Of a stretch of DNA of 64,000 nucleotides, positions 35,401 to 43,342 are shown in pieces. The translations under genes and the position numbers were made by a program. The stretch's first letter is position 1. Each line of letters begins with the position of its first letter. The notes beneath the pieces were generated by a model. The model was given only the letters and a program-made list of their open reading frames with translations. It did not search any database and was not told the origin of the DNA. The DNA comes from Burkholderiaceae bacterium 26 (GTDB lineage: Bacteria; Pseudomonadota; Gammaproteobacteria; Burkholderiales; Burkholderiaceae), in the NCBI GenBank assembly GCA_000955795.1, contig JYOB01000016.1, forward strand, positions 211,908-275,907, given 5' to 3'.

Positions 35401-36401
35401 ACGTGCAGAACGCCCCGATGGAGCTGCAGTACGCGCGCGTGCTGCGCAACAAGAACAGCGGCATGAGCCTGTCGCTGACGGTACCGACACCGCACGGCAC
35501 GTTCACGCCGTCGGTCTCGCATACGGACAGCACACAGAGCTACGCCGGCGAGGTGATGGGTTCCGACACGAGCTACCTCATCATGCAGCATCCGTTCCTC
35601 GCCAAAATCGTCGACGCGGAAGCCAACCGCGAAGACGCCGCGCTGCGACAGGCGTTCGATGCGAACCCGGTGCAACGCGATCGCTATCTCGCCAATCCGA
35701 ACCTGATGGCCGATGTGGTGGCCAAGTACGCCGCGGCCACGCAAGAGATCAACGCCGCGGCCGCCGAGAACCGCCCCGTCCAGATCAAGAACGAGTTCGT
35801 GCGCTATCACGCGGCAACCCCGTTCGCACGTGCGGCACAGGTGTCGACGCAGGTGGCTGCGCACGCTCCAGGTTCGACCGCTAATGGCGAACAGCTATTC
35901 AAGCTTGCCGAACCGCTGGCCAAGCCGATCGACGTAAGCCACCTCGACGTGGAGGCGATGCGTGCACGCCTGCAAGCCATGACGACCATCGAGGAACGCG
36001 CCGACTATCTGTGCGACTCCAACCAGGGCCGTCCGCTGCTCGATGCGTTCTCGAAGATCATTGGCAACACGCGCGCCATCAACTCGGCAGCGCTGTTCCA
36101 TACCGAGGAGCGCAACATCGGCATCCAGTCGCTGGTGCGCAACCCGAAGGCGCTGCAGCGCGAGAACGACCAAACCCAGGCCGCCCTGCACGGCAAGCCG
36201 CAACCGTCCGGCACCATTGGCCAACTGCGCACACGCCTGGAACCGACCAAAGCGTCGATCAAGCAGGCCAACCTGGCGAATCTGCAGCAGCTCGCTGCCA
36301 TGAACCTGCCGATCAGCCAGCAGGCACAGCAGGAGATTCAGCGCCGCAAAGCGCTGCTTGGCAACGCTTTCCCCGCCGACGAAGGTCAATCGCCGACATA
36401 A
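32403..36401 (+). CDS. Large type III effector candidate 2, family not recognised
   Basis: The protein has 1333 residues from the ATG at 32403 (an ATG at 32376 is an alternative). The first 210 residues are Ser/Pro/Gln-rich and contain five His-Ala-Glu repeats. The rest is folded: Ala-rich helical parts and Gly-rich beta-like stretches (NVSTGTSGSVSISAFPTNRY, FTGSISVGNSAGQVSLTAEA, KNSGMSLSLTVPTPHG). I do not recognise an enzyme motif, a WxxxE motif or a known family. The hrpII promoter, disordered N-terminus and preceding chaperone argue strongly for a T3SS substrate. A strong terminator follows. Confidence 0.62.
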   Translation: MKIFSRHSSATPPAQTSSGAPASQSAQPSMPSVRKTSQLPGGLRDLADMVTASRQKKSAASLTNEQLKVALSSTTLSGRGTRAAQREAQKRIRNGKLQWPPQQPAQPQTAAPQAQGHAGSASETPLHTPHAQANPNPTPTPTEQPHAESSGTAHAEHAEHAEHAEHTEHGTQQDLAIVLRPPSPSSLSPSSSAHAQGRHTPPGAPVFDPDTGALNKPQLRQMALALKDALPTVPVALTRSHPLSDGLRAKLQHQLGTIQTIAADNTRKAPHEVGMAVRDAFASAAKTARRLAKSLGNHDPADAYKGIAALLTELKRTHLSGSAHEVMSHYAEKETANLEAKAPGISTAKPGSNVSTGTSGSVSISAFPTNRYAGAHVSVEAGGGKGRLYFADDDGDVDYWPSAQAFAKVALGGKLGEWAAKLTGRLDLSGGNVYLEHDDLRQLVKLVANHDANHAWVKSAGPHARQAMQQLESLANLVSHAIGRNYTEAAGKPYFLNDAKIAKGFNTLKMTLLAGAIDQKVGGERFSTLMKAAYPPIADVLTDRIGSGQPMPAQPRRDVPDSVAYGDRFLAYRQVTGSVDATVGNETHGGTNLEAGGSFDVNVRGNVAQFFTESAAAPHTLLDPGYHKDYRSTFKLHQQLDAACAEPPPAQLHLYNETRKALTHELHAGPAQPFTETERLHYGEEANIPAQFRNAITHASPEQLNHATDQLEHLIGTYLQFADHAGAVLAKNDRFMPAKERDTLNQHREAAFGQINQTVWHGRYPQKDALANPEAFVAKSHAAISLALGCVGAHISVVKQQMALREEHGTAAAEAILTADSMYKTAREMLDKTYLPLKNYDVQKNGPLKDKSLWQRWDTALKATVSGGAQSSALNAILNRFGRSTGKVQLGPFTGSISVGNSAGQVSLTAEARLMNANHQVNPSRTGKFWQFTFTAQGGAPITGAILNKAIEAAIEKFAPNMRLQDDKFDPHELLRQTQGLLLNVTDGTSLVVKLRQAPDVQNAPMELQYARVLRNKNSGMSLSLTVPTPHGTFTPSVSHTDSTQSYAGEVMGSDTSYLIMQHPFLAKIVDAEANREDAALRQAFDANPVQRDRYLANPNLMADVVAKYAAATQEINAAAAENRPVQIKNEFVRYHAATPFARAAQVSTQVAAHAPGSTANGEQLFKLAEPLAKPIDVSHLDVEAMRARLQAMTTIEERADYLCDSNQGRPLLDAFSKIIGNTRAINSAALFHTEERNIGIQSLVRNPKALQRENDQTQAALHGKPQPSGTIGQLRTRLEPTKASIKQANLANLQQLAAMNLPISQQAQQEIQRRKALLGNAFPADEGQSPT
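32862..32906 (+). repeat. Five tandem 9-bp units encoding His-Ala-Glu
   Basis: CACGCTGAA occurs three times in direct succession from 32862, followed by two degenerate copies (CACGCCGAA, CACACAGAA). It lies in the disordered N-terminal region of effector 2 and could vary in copy number without a frameshift. Confidence 0.85.
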
Positions 36402-36427
36402 GCCTCCTCAGACTTCACCCCCTTGAC

Positions 36428-36462
36428 GCCAGCCCAGGAAGCGCCCGGGCTGGCTTTTTTTT
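36428..36462 (+). terminator. Terminator after effector 2
   Basis: GCCAGCCC and GGGCTGGC form a perfect 8-bp stem followed by eight T, 27 nt after the effector stop codon. Confidence 0.85.
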
Positions 36463-36501
36463 CCTGCTTCCAAGCGTCTTTGGCCGCGTTGCGTTGGGCA
36501 A

Positions 36502-36526
36502 AACAAAGGCCGGCATCAAGCCGGCC
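36502..36526 (-). terminator. Terminator for the LRR effector gene (minus strand)
   Basis: GGCCGGC and GCCGGCC form a perfect 7-bp stem with a 5-nt loop. Read on the minus strand it is followed by TTTGTTTT. It lies about 30 nt past the stop of the minus-strand LRR gene and faces the effector 2 terminator. Confidence 0.72.
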
Positions 36527-36554
36527 CATGGGAATACTCGATTGAACGGCCGTA

Positions 36555-38453
36555 TCAGCCGGCGTGCAGCCAGTCGCGCGCGACAGCAACATGCCGCTGT
36601 GCGAGGCCGTCGCCAGCCCTGACGTAGCGTGCGACGTAACTCTGCAGCGGGGGCCAAGCCGCGAACTTCTGGACAGCCTCGTCAACCGATCCGCCAGCGG
36701 CGCCATATTCGAGCAACGCTGCAAAGGCCTCGCCACGCACCATCCGTGCGGCAGCGTCTTCCGGCAACCCGGGCTCGCGCAGGCGCTCGCTCAGCAGCAT
36801 CGCCATCAGCGCATCAAGCGACAGCGCCTCTTCGTCCAGGCAACCGAGCGCATAGCGCTCTTGGGCTCGCTGAAAGACGGCGCTGCGCAGCGCTGCCAGT
36901 TCGCACAGGCCATCCACCAGCAGGCCGAGACGGCGGCTATCGCGGTATGCACGCAAGGCGTCGGGTGCGATGGCGTTGATATAGCGCTCCATCCAGATGC
37001 ACAAGGCATCGCTGCCATATTCGGCGTCATAGGGCTGCAGGCGAGCGCGCCAGCCCTGACGCAGCGCAATCCAATCCGGTGCGATGGCAGAACCGGCCGT
37101 CGCGATGGCGCCGGCTATGGGCCGCAACTCAGCCAGCCGAGCAGAGAGGTGCGCCGGCACATCGACACGGCACGCTGGCGGCAGATCGCGCAGCGTATCA
37201 GGCAGGCCTGCCAAGGCGTAGCAGCCGCGCAAATCCAAGTGCGTCAGCTGCTTCAGGTCGCCAACCGACGCTGGCAAGCTGCGCAGCGATCCGCAATCGC
37301 GCAGGCGCAGCGTGCGGAGTTGCACGCAATGGCCAATGCCCTCCGGCACGGCCACGAGGTTCGACATGCCAGAGACGTCAAGATGACGCAGCTTGCGCAG
37401 TCGCCCGAGCGACCCGGGCAGCGTCGTCATGGCAGTGTTCTCGCGCAGGTCCAGCCGCTCCAGTTCGGCCAGGTTGCCCAGCGTGTCGGGCAACACAGAG
37501 AGCAGCGGATTGCCGCGCAGGTGAAGCTCGCGCAGTTGCGCAAGCTGGCCCAGGCTGATCGGCAGTTGGCTGAGCAACTTGTTGGATGCCAGCGTCAGCG
37601 TCTGCAATGCGGCCAGCGTGCCAAGCTCAACGGGCACGATGCGCAGATCCGTGCCCTGCAGAACCAAACGCTCCAGCTTCGGCAGTTGAGACAACGACGA
37701 CGGCAGCGCGCGAAGCGGCGAATCGAGCACGACAATTTCCTGCAGCTGCAACAGCTTGCCGATCCGCCCCGGCAACGCTGACAACCGCGGGTTGCGCGCG
37801 AAATGCAGCGCGCTCAGGTTGACCGGCAATCCACCAGACGCCGGCCACTCGAAAAGATCGCAATCATGGACGGTCAGCCGCTCAAGCTCTTCGGCCAGGC
37901 ACAGGGCCGCAGGCAGGCGCATCACAGGAATACCGTCGAGCACGAGGTGTCGGTTTTTCTGCTGCATGGCCAGCAGCATGCGCGTGGCCGCCAGGGCCAA
38001 GCCTTGCTCCGTGGGCCGTGCGGTGTCGGTCAGCAACGGGCCGCTGTAGCGGTGCAGGCGGCGCGCCATCTCCTGCTGCCAACCCGCCACCGCCTCGCAT
38101 ACGGCCAGCCAGCGGCTGGCATCGGTGGGCGGAACAAGGGCCCGTAGGCCGTGGCCCTGTGGCATGGCTTGCTGGATGCGCAATGCATCGCGCGCCGCGC
38201 CTGCACGCTGCTGATGCTGTGCGCGCGAAGACGTCGACGCTGCCTGTCGGTCGTGATGCGAGAGCGGCATGTGAAATCGATTGGCGGCCGGCGACGCCTC
38301 GGCGTGCCCGGTCCGCACACGCTGCAGCACGCGCCGCAATGCGCGCGACAGCTTGTTTGTCACCGAGACACCTGCATCCGCCGCACCCCGGTCGGCATGG
38401 CTCTGCGCGACGGTATCGGGCAGCGTGGAGGCACTACCGTAATGTGATTGCAT
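36555..38453 (-). CDS. LRR type III effector candidate 2 (PopC/XopL-like)
   Basis: The protein has 632 residues from the ATG at 38453. The N-terminal 110 residues are Ser/Arg/Gln-rich. About ten leucine-rich repeats of the LPxSLGxLxxLRxLxLRxN type occupy residues about 185-430. A helical C-terminal domain of about 200 residues follows (with ALCIWMERYINAI and ALSLDALMAMLLSERL). It aligns with the LRR protein at 3009-5096 in the pre-LRR segment and repeats, but its C-terminal domain is different and not duplicated. The longer reading upstream crosses the hrpII promoter and is rejected. LRR effectors of plant-associated bacteria often act as E3 ligases. No such catalytic motif is visible here. 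Confidence 0.75.
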   Translation of the reverse strand: MQSHYGSASTLPDTVAQSHADRGAADAGVSVTNKLSRALRRVLQRVRTGHAEASPAANRFHMPLSHHDRQAASTSSRAQHQQRAGAARDALRIQQAMPQGHGLRALVPPTDASRWLAVCEAVAGWQQEMARRLHRYSGPLLTDTARPTEQGLALAATRMLLAMQQKNRHLVLDGIPVMRLPAALCLAEELERLTVHDCDLFEWPASGGLPVNLSALHFARNPRLSALPGRIGKLLQLQEIVVLDSPLRALPSSLSQLPKLERLVLQGTDLRIVPVELGTLAALQTLTLASNKLLSQLPISLGQLAQLRELHLRGNPLLSVLPDTLGNLAELERLDLRENTAMTTLPGSLGRLRKLRHLDVSGMSNLVAVPEGIGHCVQLRTLRLRDCGSLRSLPASVGDLKQLTHLDLRGCYALAGLPDTLRDLPPACRVDVPAHLSARLAELRPIAGAIATAGSAIAPDWIALRQGWRARLQPYDAEYGSDALCIWMERYINAIAPDALRAYRDSRRLGLLVDGLCELAALRSAVFQRAQERYALGCLDEEALSLDALMAMLLSERLREPGLPEDAAARMVRGEAFAALLEYGAAGGSVDEAVQKFAAWPPLQSYVARYVRAGDGLAQRHVAVARDWLHAG

Positions 38454-38520
38454 GATGGGCCCAAGAGAAGATGAAGTGGCAATAAGCGGCGGGCAACGCG
38501 CCCTTTCCGCCTGTTTGCTG

Positions 38521-38582
38521 ATCGTATGGACCACCGCGCAACATGACCTGTGGCAGGACGAACCCGTTGCGCCCGCGGCGAA
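38521..38582 (-). promoter_or_regulatory. hrpII box promoter of the minus-strand LRR effector
   Basis: On the minus strand TTCG at 38582-38579 and 38562-38559 are 16 nt apart (next bases G and T). TACGAT at 38526-38521 lies 31 nt downstream. It is back to back with the hpaH promoter box, only 31 nt away. Confidence 0.87.
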
Positions 38583-38613
38583 CCGTCGTGCCCATGCACG
38601 CTGTCGATAGGGT

Positions 38614-38676
38614 TTCGCTGCAAGCCCGGCAAATTCGCACTGTGCGTGCGCAACGCCCGGCACGCATTTCTATGAT
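38614..38676 (+). promoter_or_regulatory. hrpII box promoter of hpaH and the small upstream ORF
   Basis: TTCG at 38614-38617 and 38634-38637 are 16 nt apart, each followed by C. A near-consensus -10 TATGAT at 38671-38676 lies 32 nt downstream. The predicted transcript start (about 38683) is some 20 nt before the small ORF at 38706. Confidence 0.88.
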
Positions 38677-38705
38677 GCGCGCATGCTCGTTACCGGAGAT
38701 CCGCA

Positions 38706-38876
38706 ATGCATGCCCCATCATCTCGCATCATGGCTGCGCGGGAGCGTCGCGCAGCCGCCCATGCGGTACCGCCCACGCGTCGCGAAACGCATCACACCTG
38801 GCAGCAGCAACGCCTGCAGCAACGGCACCCCATGACGCGCGCCTGCGCCGGCAGGCAAGAGCATGCGCGGGCGTGA
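38706..38876 (+). CDS. Small basic ORF between the hrpII promoter and hpaH
   Basis: The ORF has 56 codons. It starts MHAPSSRIMA and is rich in Arg, His, Gln and Ala, with no hydrophobic segment. A GGAG site sits about 8 nt before its ATG and it is the first ORF on the predicted HrpB-dependent transcript. Its end overlaps the hpaH start by 14 nt, so its translation could be coupled to hpaH. No family is recognised. It could be a small secreted protein, a leader peptide that sets hpaH expression, or a chance ORF. Confidence 0.4.
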   Translation: MHAPSSRIMAARERRAAAHAVPPTRRETHHTWQQQRLQQRHPMTRACAGRQEHARA

Positions 38877-39555
38877 CCGGTACGCTGCGGTGCTGCGGCG
38901 GGCGCTGGTTTTCGCGATTGCACTGCTGGGCTGCCTGCCTGCTGCAGCCCTGGCCGATTGCATCGACGATGCCGCCGCATACCACGGCGTCAACGCCCAG
39001 GTGCTGCGTGCCATCGGCTATCAGGAATCGCACCTGAATCCGCAAGCGCACAACCGAAACCGCAACGGCAGTGAAGACCTGGGCATGTTCCAGATCAACA
39101 CCATCCACCTGCCGGAACTGTCGCGCTACGGTATCGGCCGCCAGATGCTCTATGACCCGTGCGTCAGCGCCTATGTGGCCGCCTGGCATCTGGCGCGCAA
39201 GGTTCAATTGCACGGCAACAGCTGGCATGCCATCGGCGCGTATCACTCAGAGTCGCCAGGGGAAAACGGCATCTATGCCCGGGCTGTGGAAGGCATCCTG
39301 AACCGCAAGCTCGCAGCACGCGCGCCGCTGCCGGTTGCCGGGCAAACGCGTGCGCAAGAGCCAGCGCCACAACCCATGCAGGATGCCGCCAAACCCATGC
39401 ACGCCGTCGTTCTCAAACACGCGGCAGATGCGCCCCCCGAGCACAGGAGGCATGTGTTGAGCGCTCCGACGGCAGGTGAAGATGAACATTGGCTCGATGG
39501 CATGCTGACCAGCCTGAACCAGAGTGCAAGCTTGCGGGACCGATTCAGCCGGTGA
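38863..39555 (+). CDS. hpaH: HpaH/Hpa2-type lytic transglycosylase
   Basis: The protein has 230 residues with a signal peptide (1-31, cleaving after ALA). The SLT goose-lysozyme-like domain has the catalytic Glu55 in GYQESHLNP, then SEDLGMFQINTIHLPEL and IGAYHSESPGENGIYARAV. Such enzymes open the peptidoglycan for the T3SS needle or pilus and are secreted or periplasmic in Hrp systems. Control by a hrpII promoter fits. The C-terminal 70 residues are Pro/Ala-rich and unrelated to catalysis. Confidence 0.85.
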   Translation: MRGRDRYAAVLRRALVFAIALLGCLPAAALADCIDDAAAYHGVNAQVLRAIGYQESHLNPQAHNRNRNGSEDLGMFQINTIHLPELSRYGIGRQMLYDPCVSAYVAAWHLARKVQLHGNSWHAIGAYHSESPGENGIYARAVEGILNRKLAARAPLPVAGQTRAQEPAPQPMQDAAKPMHAVVLKHAADAPPEHRRHVLSAPTAGEDEHWLDGMLTSLNQSASLRDRFSR

Positions 39556-39771
39556 GCCCGTGCGCCATCGCTTGACTGCGTAGCCCGACCAGCCCTGCAT
39601 GCCGCGTTGCGTCTGCCGCCCCAGGATCCGAACAGGCACGACGCTCGAACTCTGAATTTTTCTCAACTGCCCCGTCGTCGATGGCGGTCCGCAGACGAAA
39701 CGCTCTATCCTTCCCGGCCACCCCCCAAACCAATAAATCGGGTGTCAGTAATACAAAGGGGAGCATTCAAA

Positions 39772-41226
39772 ATGAAAAAGCGATTTCGTGGAGGAATTGC
39801 GCATGGGCCTGGCCGTAGGTCGCTAGCTGCAGGAGCGGCTGCCGCCCTTTGGGCCTTCATGCCGGCTGCGCACGCACTAGAGCTGGGCGTGCTACATCTG
39901 CATTCAAACATTGGCCAGCCGCTTGAGGCTGAAATCGACTTGACGGGATTGCAGCCGCACGACGCACAAGCGCTGGTGCTGCAGCCCGGCAACCGCGAAA
40001 GCTACCTCGCCGCCGGCGTGCCTTACGGCGCAAGCGCGACTTCGCTGCATACGGCATTGATACATCGGCAAGACGGCAGCTATGTCGTTCGCGTGTACTC
40101 GACCGTTCCGCAGGCGGACGCCATTGCGGATATCGTCGTGCGCCTTGCGGGGCCAGGTGGAAACTCGCTGGCGACCTATACGGTGTTGCTCAGTCCGCCG
40201 GGCGCGGCAAGCGCCCCCACCACGTTCCTGCAGACGCAACGCAAATCGGCACCCGCTTCGGGAGTGTCGCTGCCCAGCAGTGCGCCGGCACACCGCCCGC
40301 AGGCGCAAGCAGTGGCAGTCGCATCTGCTCCCGCCGTCAACGCGGCGGACGGCGCGCATCCATCGGCTGCTGCCACGGTGCCGTCTGCAGGTGAAGACGA
40401 CAGGCACACCGAAGCCACCTATACCGTCAAAGCGGGCGACAACCTCTCGCAGATCGCGTTCGGCACCCTGCAGAATCGGGCGGACGTGTCTGTCGGACAA
40501 GCCGCGCTGGCGCTTTACCGGAGCAATCCGCACGCCTTCATTACCGGCAACATCAACCGCCTGCGCGTCGGCGCCACGCTACGTGTGCCAACGGCAGAGG
40601 AAGCAACTGCGGTGGCGAAAGTTGAGGCCGAACGTCAGCTCCGCTTGCTGACGCAGGCTGCTGCTACCGACCGCACACCGCCTGTGCCCGACGCCGTCGC
40701 CGGCAGTCGGCCGCCTTCGGTGCCAGCCAATGCGTCTGACAAAGACACGCTGCGCCTTTCCGCTACGGGCACGCGGGAGCGGGCAAACGTGGAGCAACTC
40801 AACGAGGAGTTGGTCGCGGCCAAGCAGGCGATCCATGAACTCGAATCGCGCCTTGCGCAAGTTGAGCAGAATCTGGCCGATATGCGGCGGCTCGCAGCCT
40901 TGAAGAATGCGTCGCCACAGCCTGCCGCAGCAACGGCGACGGCACTGTCCAAGGAGACGGGCGATGCACCAGATGGCGGTCTTGCAAGCCGCAGTCCGGT
41001 TACCCCCGATGACTCGGCACCCTGGAAGCGTGCCCACATCATCGGCCCAGCCCTTGGAGTCTTCCTGGCTTTGCTGATAGCCGCCTTGATGTTCTACCGA
41101 ATGCGCATCCGCAAGGTTCAATCTGCGCTGGCCGCGATCTACACCCAACTCCACGATAACGGCGATCCACTAACCGAGCGCGGCCCGCGCGCCCGACGCA
41201 ATAGCGAGGCTGTGTCACCACGATAG
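39772..41226 (+). CDS. Short FimV-like protein with LysM-type domain
   Basis: The protein has 484 residues from the ATG at 39772, with an AAGGGGAG site. The signal peptide ends near AHA. The FimV N-terminal domain (LELGVLHLHSNIGQPLEAEIDLTGL ... ALIHRQDGSYVVRVYS) is followed by a FimV/LysM-type repeat (TYTVKAGDNLSQIAFGTLQNR ... ALYRSNPHAFITGNINRLRVGATLRVP), a coiled coil (LNEELVAAKQAIHELESRLAQVEQNL) and one transmembrane helix (about 440-460). Canonical FimV is twice as long and has a C-terminal cytoplasmic TPR domain, missing here. It would bind peptidoglycan. It carries no hrpII box and its link to the T3SS is only positional. Confidence 0.75.
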   Translation: MKKRFRGGIAHGPGRRSLAAGAAAALWAFMPAAHALELGVLHLHSNIGQPLEAEIDLTGLQPHDAQALVLQPGNRESYLAAGVPYGASATSLHTALIHRQDGSYVVRVYSTVPQADAIADIVVRLAGPGGNSLATYTVLLSPPGAASAPTTFLQTQRKSAPASGVSLPSSAPAHRPQAQAVAVASAPAVNAADGAHPSAAATVPSAGEDDRHTEATYTVKAGDNLSQIAFGTLQNRADVSVGQAALALYRSNPHAFITGNINRLRVGATLRVPTAEEATAVAKVEAERQLRLLTQAAATDRTPPVPDAVAGSRPPSVPANASDKDTLRLSATGTRERANVEQLNEELVAAKQAIHELESRLAQVEQNLADMRRLAALKNASPQPAAATATALSKETGDAPDGGLASRSPVTPDDSAPWKRAHIIGPALGVFLALLIAALMFYRMRIRKVQSALAAIYTQLHDNGDPLTERGPRARRNSEAVSPR

Positions 41227-41613
41227 AGCGCAGAGGCGTGGAATTTGGGGGGCAAGAAGAAGAGCGCACGGGGAGCCCGCCGCATCACGCGCGGCGCCGC
41301 ACGTGCACGATCGTATGCATGAAGCGCCATCGCATTGGACGCCCAGGCAGTAAAAACCCGCACGCAAACGTTTCTTTTTAAGAACGCTGCTACAGATGGT
41401 CCGATCCGCGTCGATCTAGAACGAGCCCTTACATTTCCAGCGAAGCGTCAAAGCGGAGTGCGCGCAAATGGTCAATCGTTTGCGTCACATTGCCGAGTCT
41501 GGCGTCATATCAGAGATGGTCTATCCGGCGGCGCAAAAGGCACATGCCGCGCCCCCGATCGCTGGGGTCGATGGCCCAATCCAACCTGATCGACGTTTGC
41601 CCAGTACCTAGCC
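41227..41613. other. Intergenic region between the FimV-like and NHL genes
   Basis: There are 387 nt with no convincing gene. No TTCG-N16-TTCG box, strong hairpin or repeat was seen. Short ORFs run through it in several frames without ribosome sites. Confidence 0.5.
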
Positions 41614-42999
41614 ATGCCCTCCGCGTGCCCTCCGTTTGTGAAAGCCATCCCGATTTGCCTGATCCTGACCGCATGCGGCGGCGGCGGCGACGCGGCCACC
41701 ACGCCACCCCCCAGTGCAACGCAGCCGGGTGCGCCAATTGGAGCACCGGTCGGGCCGGTGGCGCCGGCCACTTACACCATTGCGGGAACGGTCGCGGGCT
41801 TGCTCGATTACGGCAGCCTCACTTTGCTTAACAACGGTGCAGATCCGATCGTCCAAGCTGCCGACGGCGGTTTCAACTTTTCCGTTTCCGTAGCGGCAGG
41901 TGGCGCCTACGCAGTCTCTGTCAACGCCGAACCTCTTTGGCAGTCCTGCTCCGTTGCAAATGGCAGCGGACTGGCCAACAGTAATGTCAGTAACGTGAGC
42001 GTGAACTGCGCAGTCGCACAGTCGATGGTGTCCACCATCGCCGGTTCGACCACTGCGGGGTATGCAAACGGCACGGGTTCGGCTGCCTCGTTCCGACAGC
42101 CGAGCGGTATTGCGCGAGACGCCTCAGGCAACCTTTATGTGGCCGATTTCGGCAACCACGTCATCCGCAAAATCGCTCCGGGCGGCGTCGTCACGACCCT
42201 GGCAGGCACAGGAAGCCCGGGCCACGTCGATGGCATGGCGGGCAGTGCCAAGTTCGAGACTCCGGTCGGCATTGCGGTGGCCGCCAGCGGCAACATCTAT
42301 GTGGCGGAGTTCTACGGCAACGATATTCGAAAGATCACGCCAGGCGGCATCGTAACGACGCTCGCCGGTTCGGCAACTGCGGGCAGCGCCGACGGCATCG
42401 GCGCGAGCGCTTCGTTCAACAACCCGCTGGGCATCGCGGTGGATGCCAACGAAAACGTCTACGTGGCGGATTACAGCAACAACATGCTCCGCAAAATCAC
42501 GCCAACTGGCGTGGTGACCACACTGGCCGGCACAACAACACCCGGCAGCGACAATGGCGCGGCTGCGCTCGCCACCTTCAACGGTCCAGCGGGAATCGCG
42601 CTCTCTCCGTCGGGCACGCTGTATGTGACGGAGTGGTTCAACAGCGATGTCCGGCAGATTTCATCCTCAGGTGTCGTCTCGACACTGGCGGGCTCCGGCG
42701 CGACCGGCAGTGATGACGGAGTGGGTACCGCGGCAACGTTCTCGCTGCCGGTGGGCATCGCGATCGGTGCCAACGGCGTGCTTTATGTCGCCGACGACGG
42801 CAACAACTTGATCCGCATGGTGACCCCGGCGGGTGTCGTTGCCACCCTGGCGGGCTCCATCAACGCGGGCAGCGCCGACGGGCCGGGGAGCACCGCGATG
42901 TTCAATCAACCATCCGGGATCGCGGTCGACACAAACGGCAACCTGTACGTCGCCGACCAGGCAAACAACATGGTCCGCTACGTCGCCCCCACCCCATAG
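41614..42999 (+). CDS. NHL-repeat lipoprotein
   Basis: The protein has 461 residues with a lipoprotein signal (LILTAC, Cys about residue 21) followed by a Gly run and a Pro/Thr linker. A small beta domain (about 50-130) precedes six NHL repeats (about 135-460), each with the pattern FxxPxGIAVDxxGNLYVADxxNxxIRKITPxGVVTTLAG. These form a beta-propeller that is probably surface exposed. NHL lipoproteins usually bind proteins or carbohydrates; the ligand is not predictable. It is not tied to the T3SS by any promoter signal. Confidence 0.85.
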   Translation: MPSACPPFVKAIPICLILTACGGGGDAATTPPPSATQPGAPIGAPVGPVAPATYTIAGTVAGLLDYGSLTLLNNGADPIVQAADGGFNFSVSVAAGGAYAVSVNAEPLWQSCSVANGSGLANSNVSNVSVNCAVAQSMVSTIAGSTTAGYANGTGSAASFRQPSGIARDASGNLYVADFGNHVIRKIAPGGVVTTLAGTGSPGHVDGMAGSAKFETPVGIAVAASGNIYVAEFYGNDIRKITPGGIVTTLAGSATAGSADGIGASASFNNPLGIAVDANENVYVADYSNNMLRKITPTGVVTTLAGTTTPGSDNGAAALATFNGPAGIALSPSGTLYVTEWFNSDVRQISSSGVVSTLAGSGATGSDDGVGTAATFSLPVGIAIGANGVLYVADDGNNLIRMVTPAGVVATLAGSINAGSADGPGSTAMFNQPSGIAVDTNGNLYVADQANNMVRYVAPTP

Positions 43000-43126
43000 G
43001 GAAGCTCGGCGTACCGCTGCGCGCGCCCGCCGCGGCTGGGAAACGCGTCACGCCCGGCGTCGCGTGGCCACCCCCGGCGTGCTGAACCGCTCTTGAGACA
43101 AAGGATGTCTCTGGCGGGCACCTCAC

Positions 43127-43342
43127 TTACTGCACGCCAACACCACCGTACGACAGGTACTGACCGAACAGGCGCGCGAACTGCCTGCCATCGGTGTTGA
43201 TCGACGTCGAGTACGTGCCGCCACCGCTAACGACGCTGGCGAACGTATGCATTGCGCCGTGTTCCCACGGGTTGCGCAGCATGTAGTCAACGTGGTTGTC
43301 ACGATAGTGTCCAGGCGTGCCGCCGGAGGATCGGCAGATCAT
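43127..43342 (-). pseudogene. Short remnant, possibly the C-terminus of a secreted hydrolase
   Basis: The ORF has 71 codons with a protein-like composition (HYRDNHVDYMLRNPWEHGA, GRQFARLFGQYLSYGG) but no start context and no adjoining in-frame continuation. The Trp/Tyr/Gly-rich ending looks like the end of a larger folded protein. I cannot name the family. It borders an AT-rich stretch and is probably decayed. Confidence 0.3.

Noticed and set aside
36564-37781. 405-codon plus-strand frame opposite the LRR gene
   Set aside because: Its repeated Gln/Arg/Leu pattern simply mirrors the LRR repeats on the other strand.
36555-38453. IpaH/SspH-type NEL ubiquitin ligase in the LRR effectors
   Set aside because: LRRs are present, but I could not see the catalytic Cys-Glu/Ser-Asp motif in either C-terminal domain.
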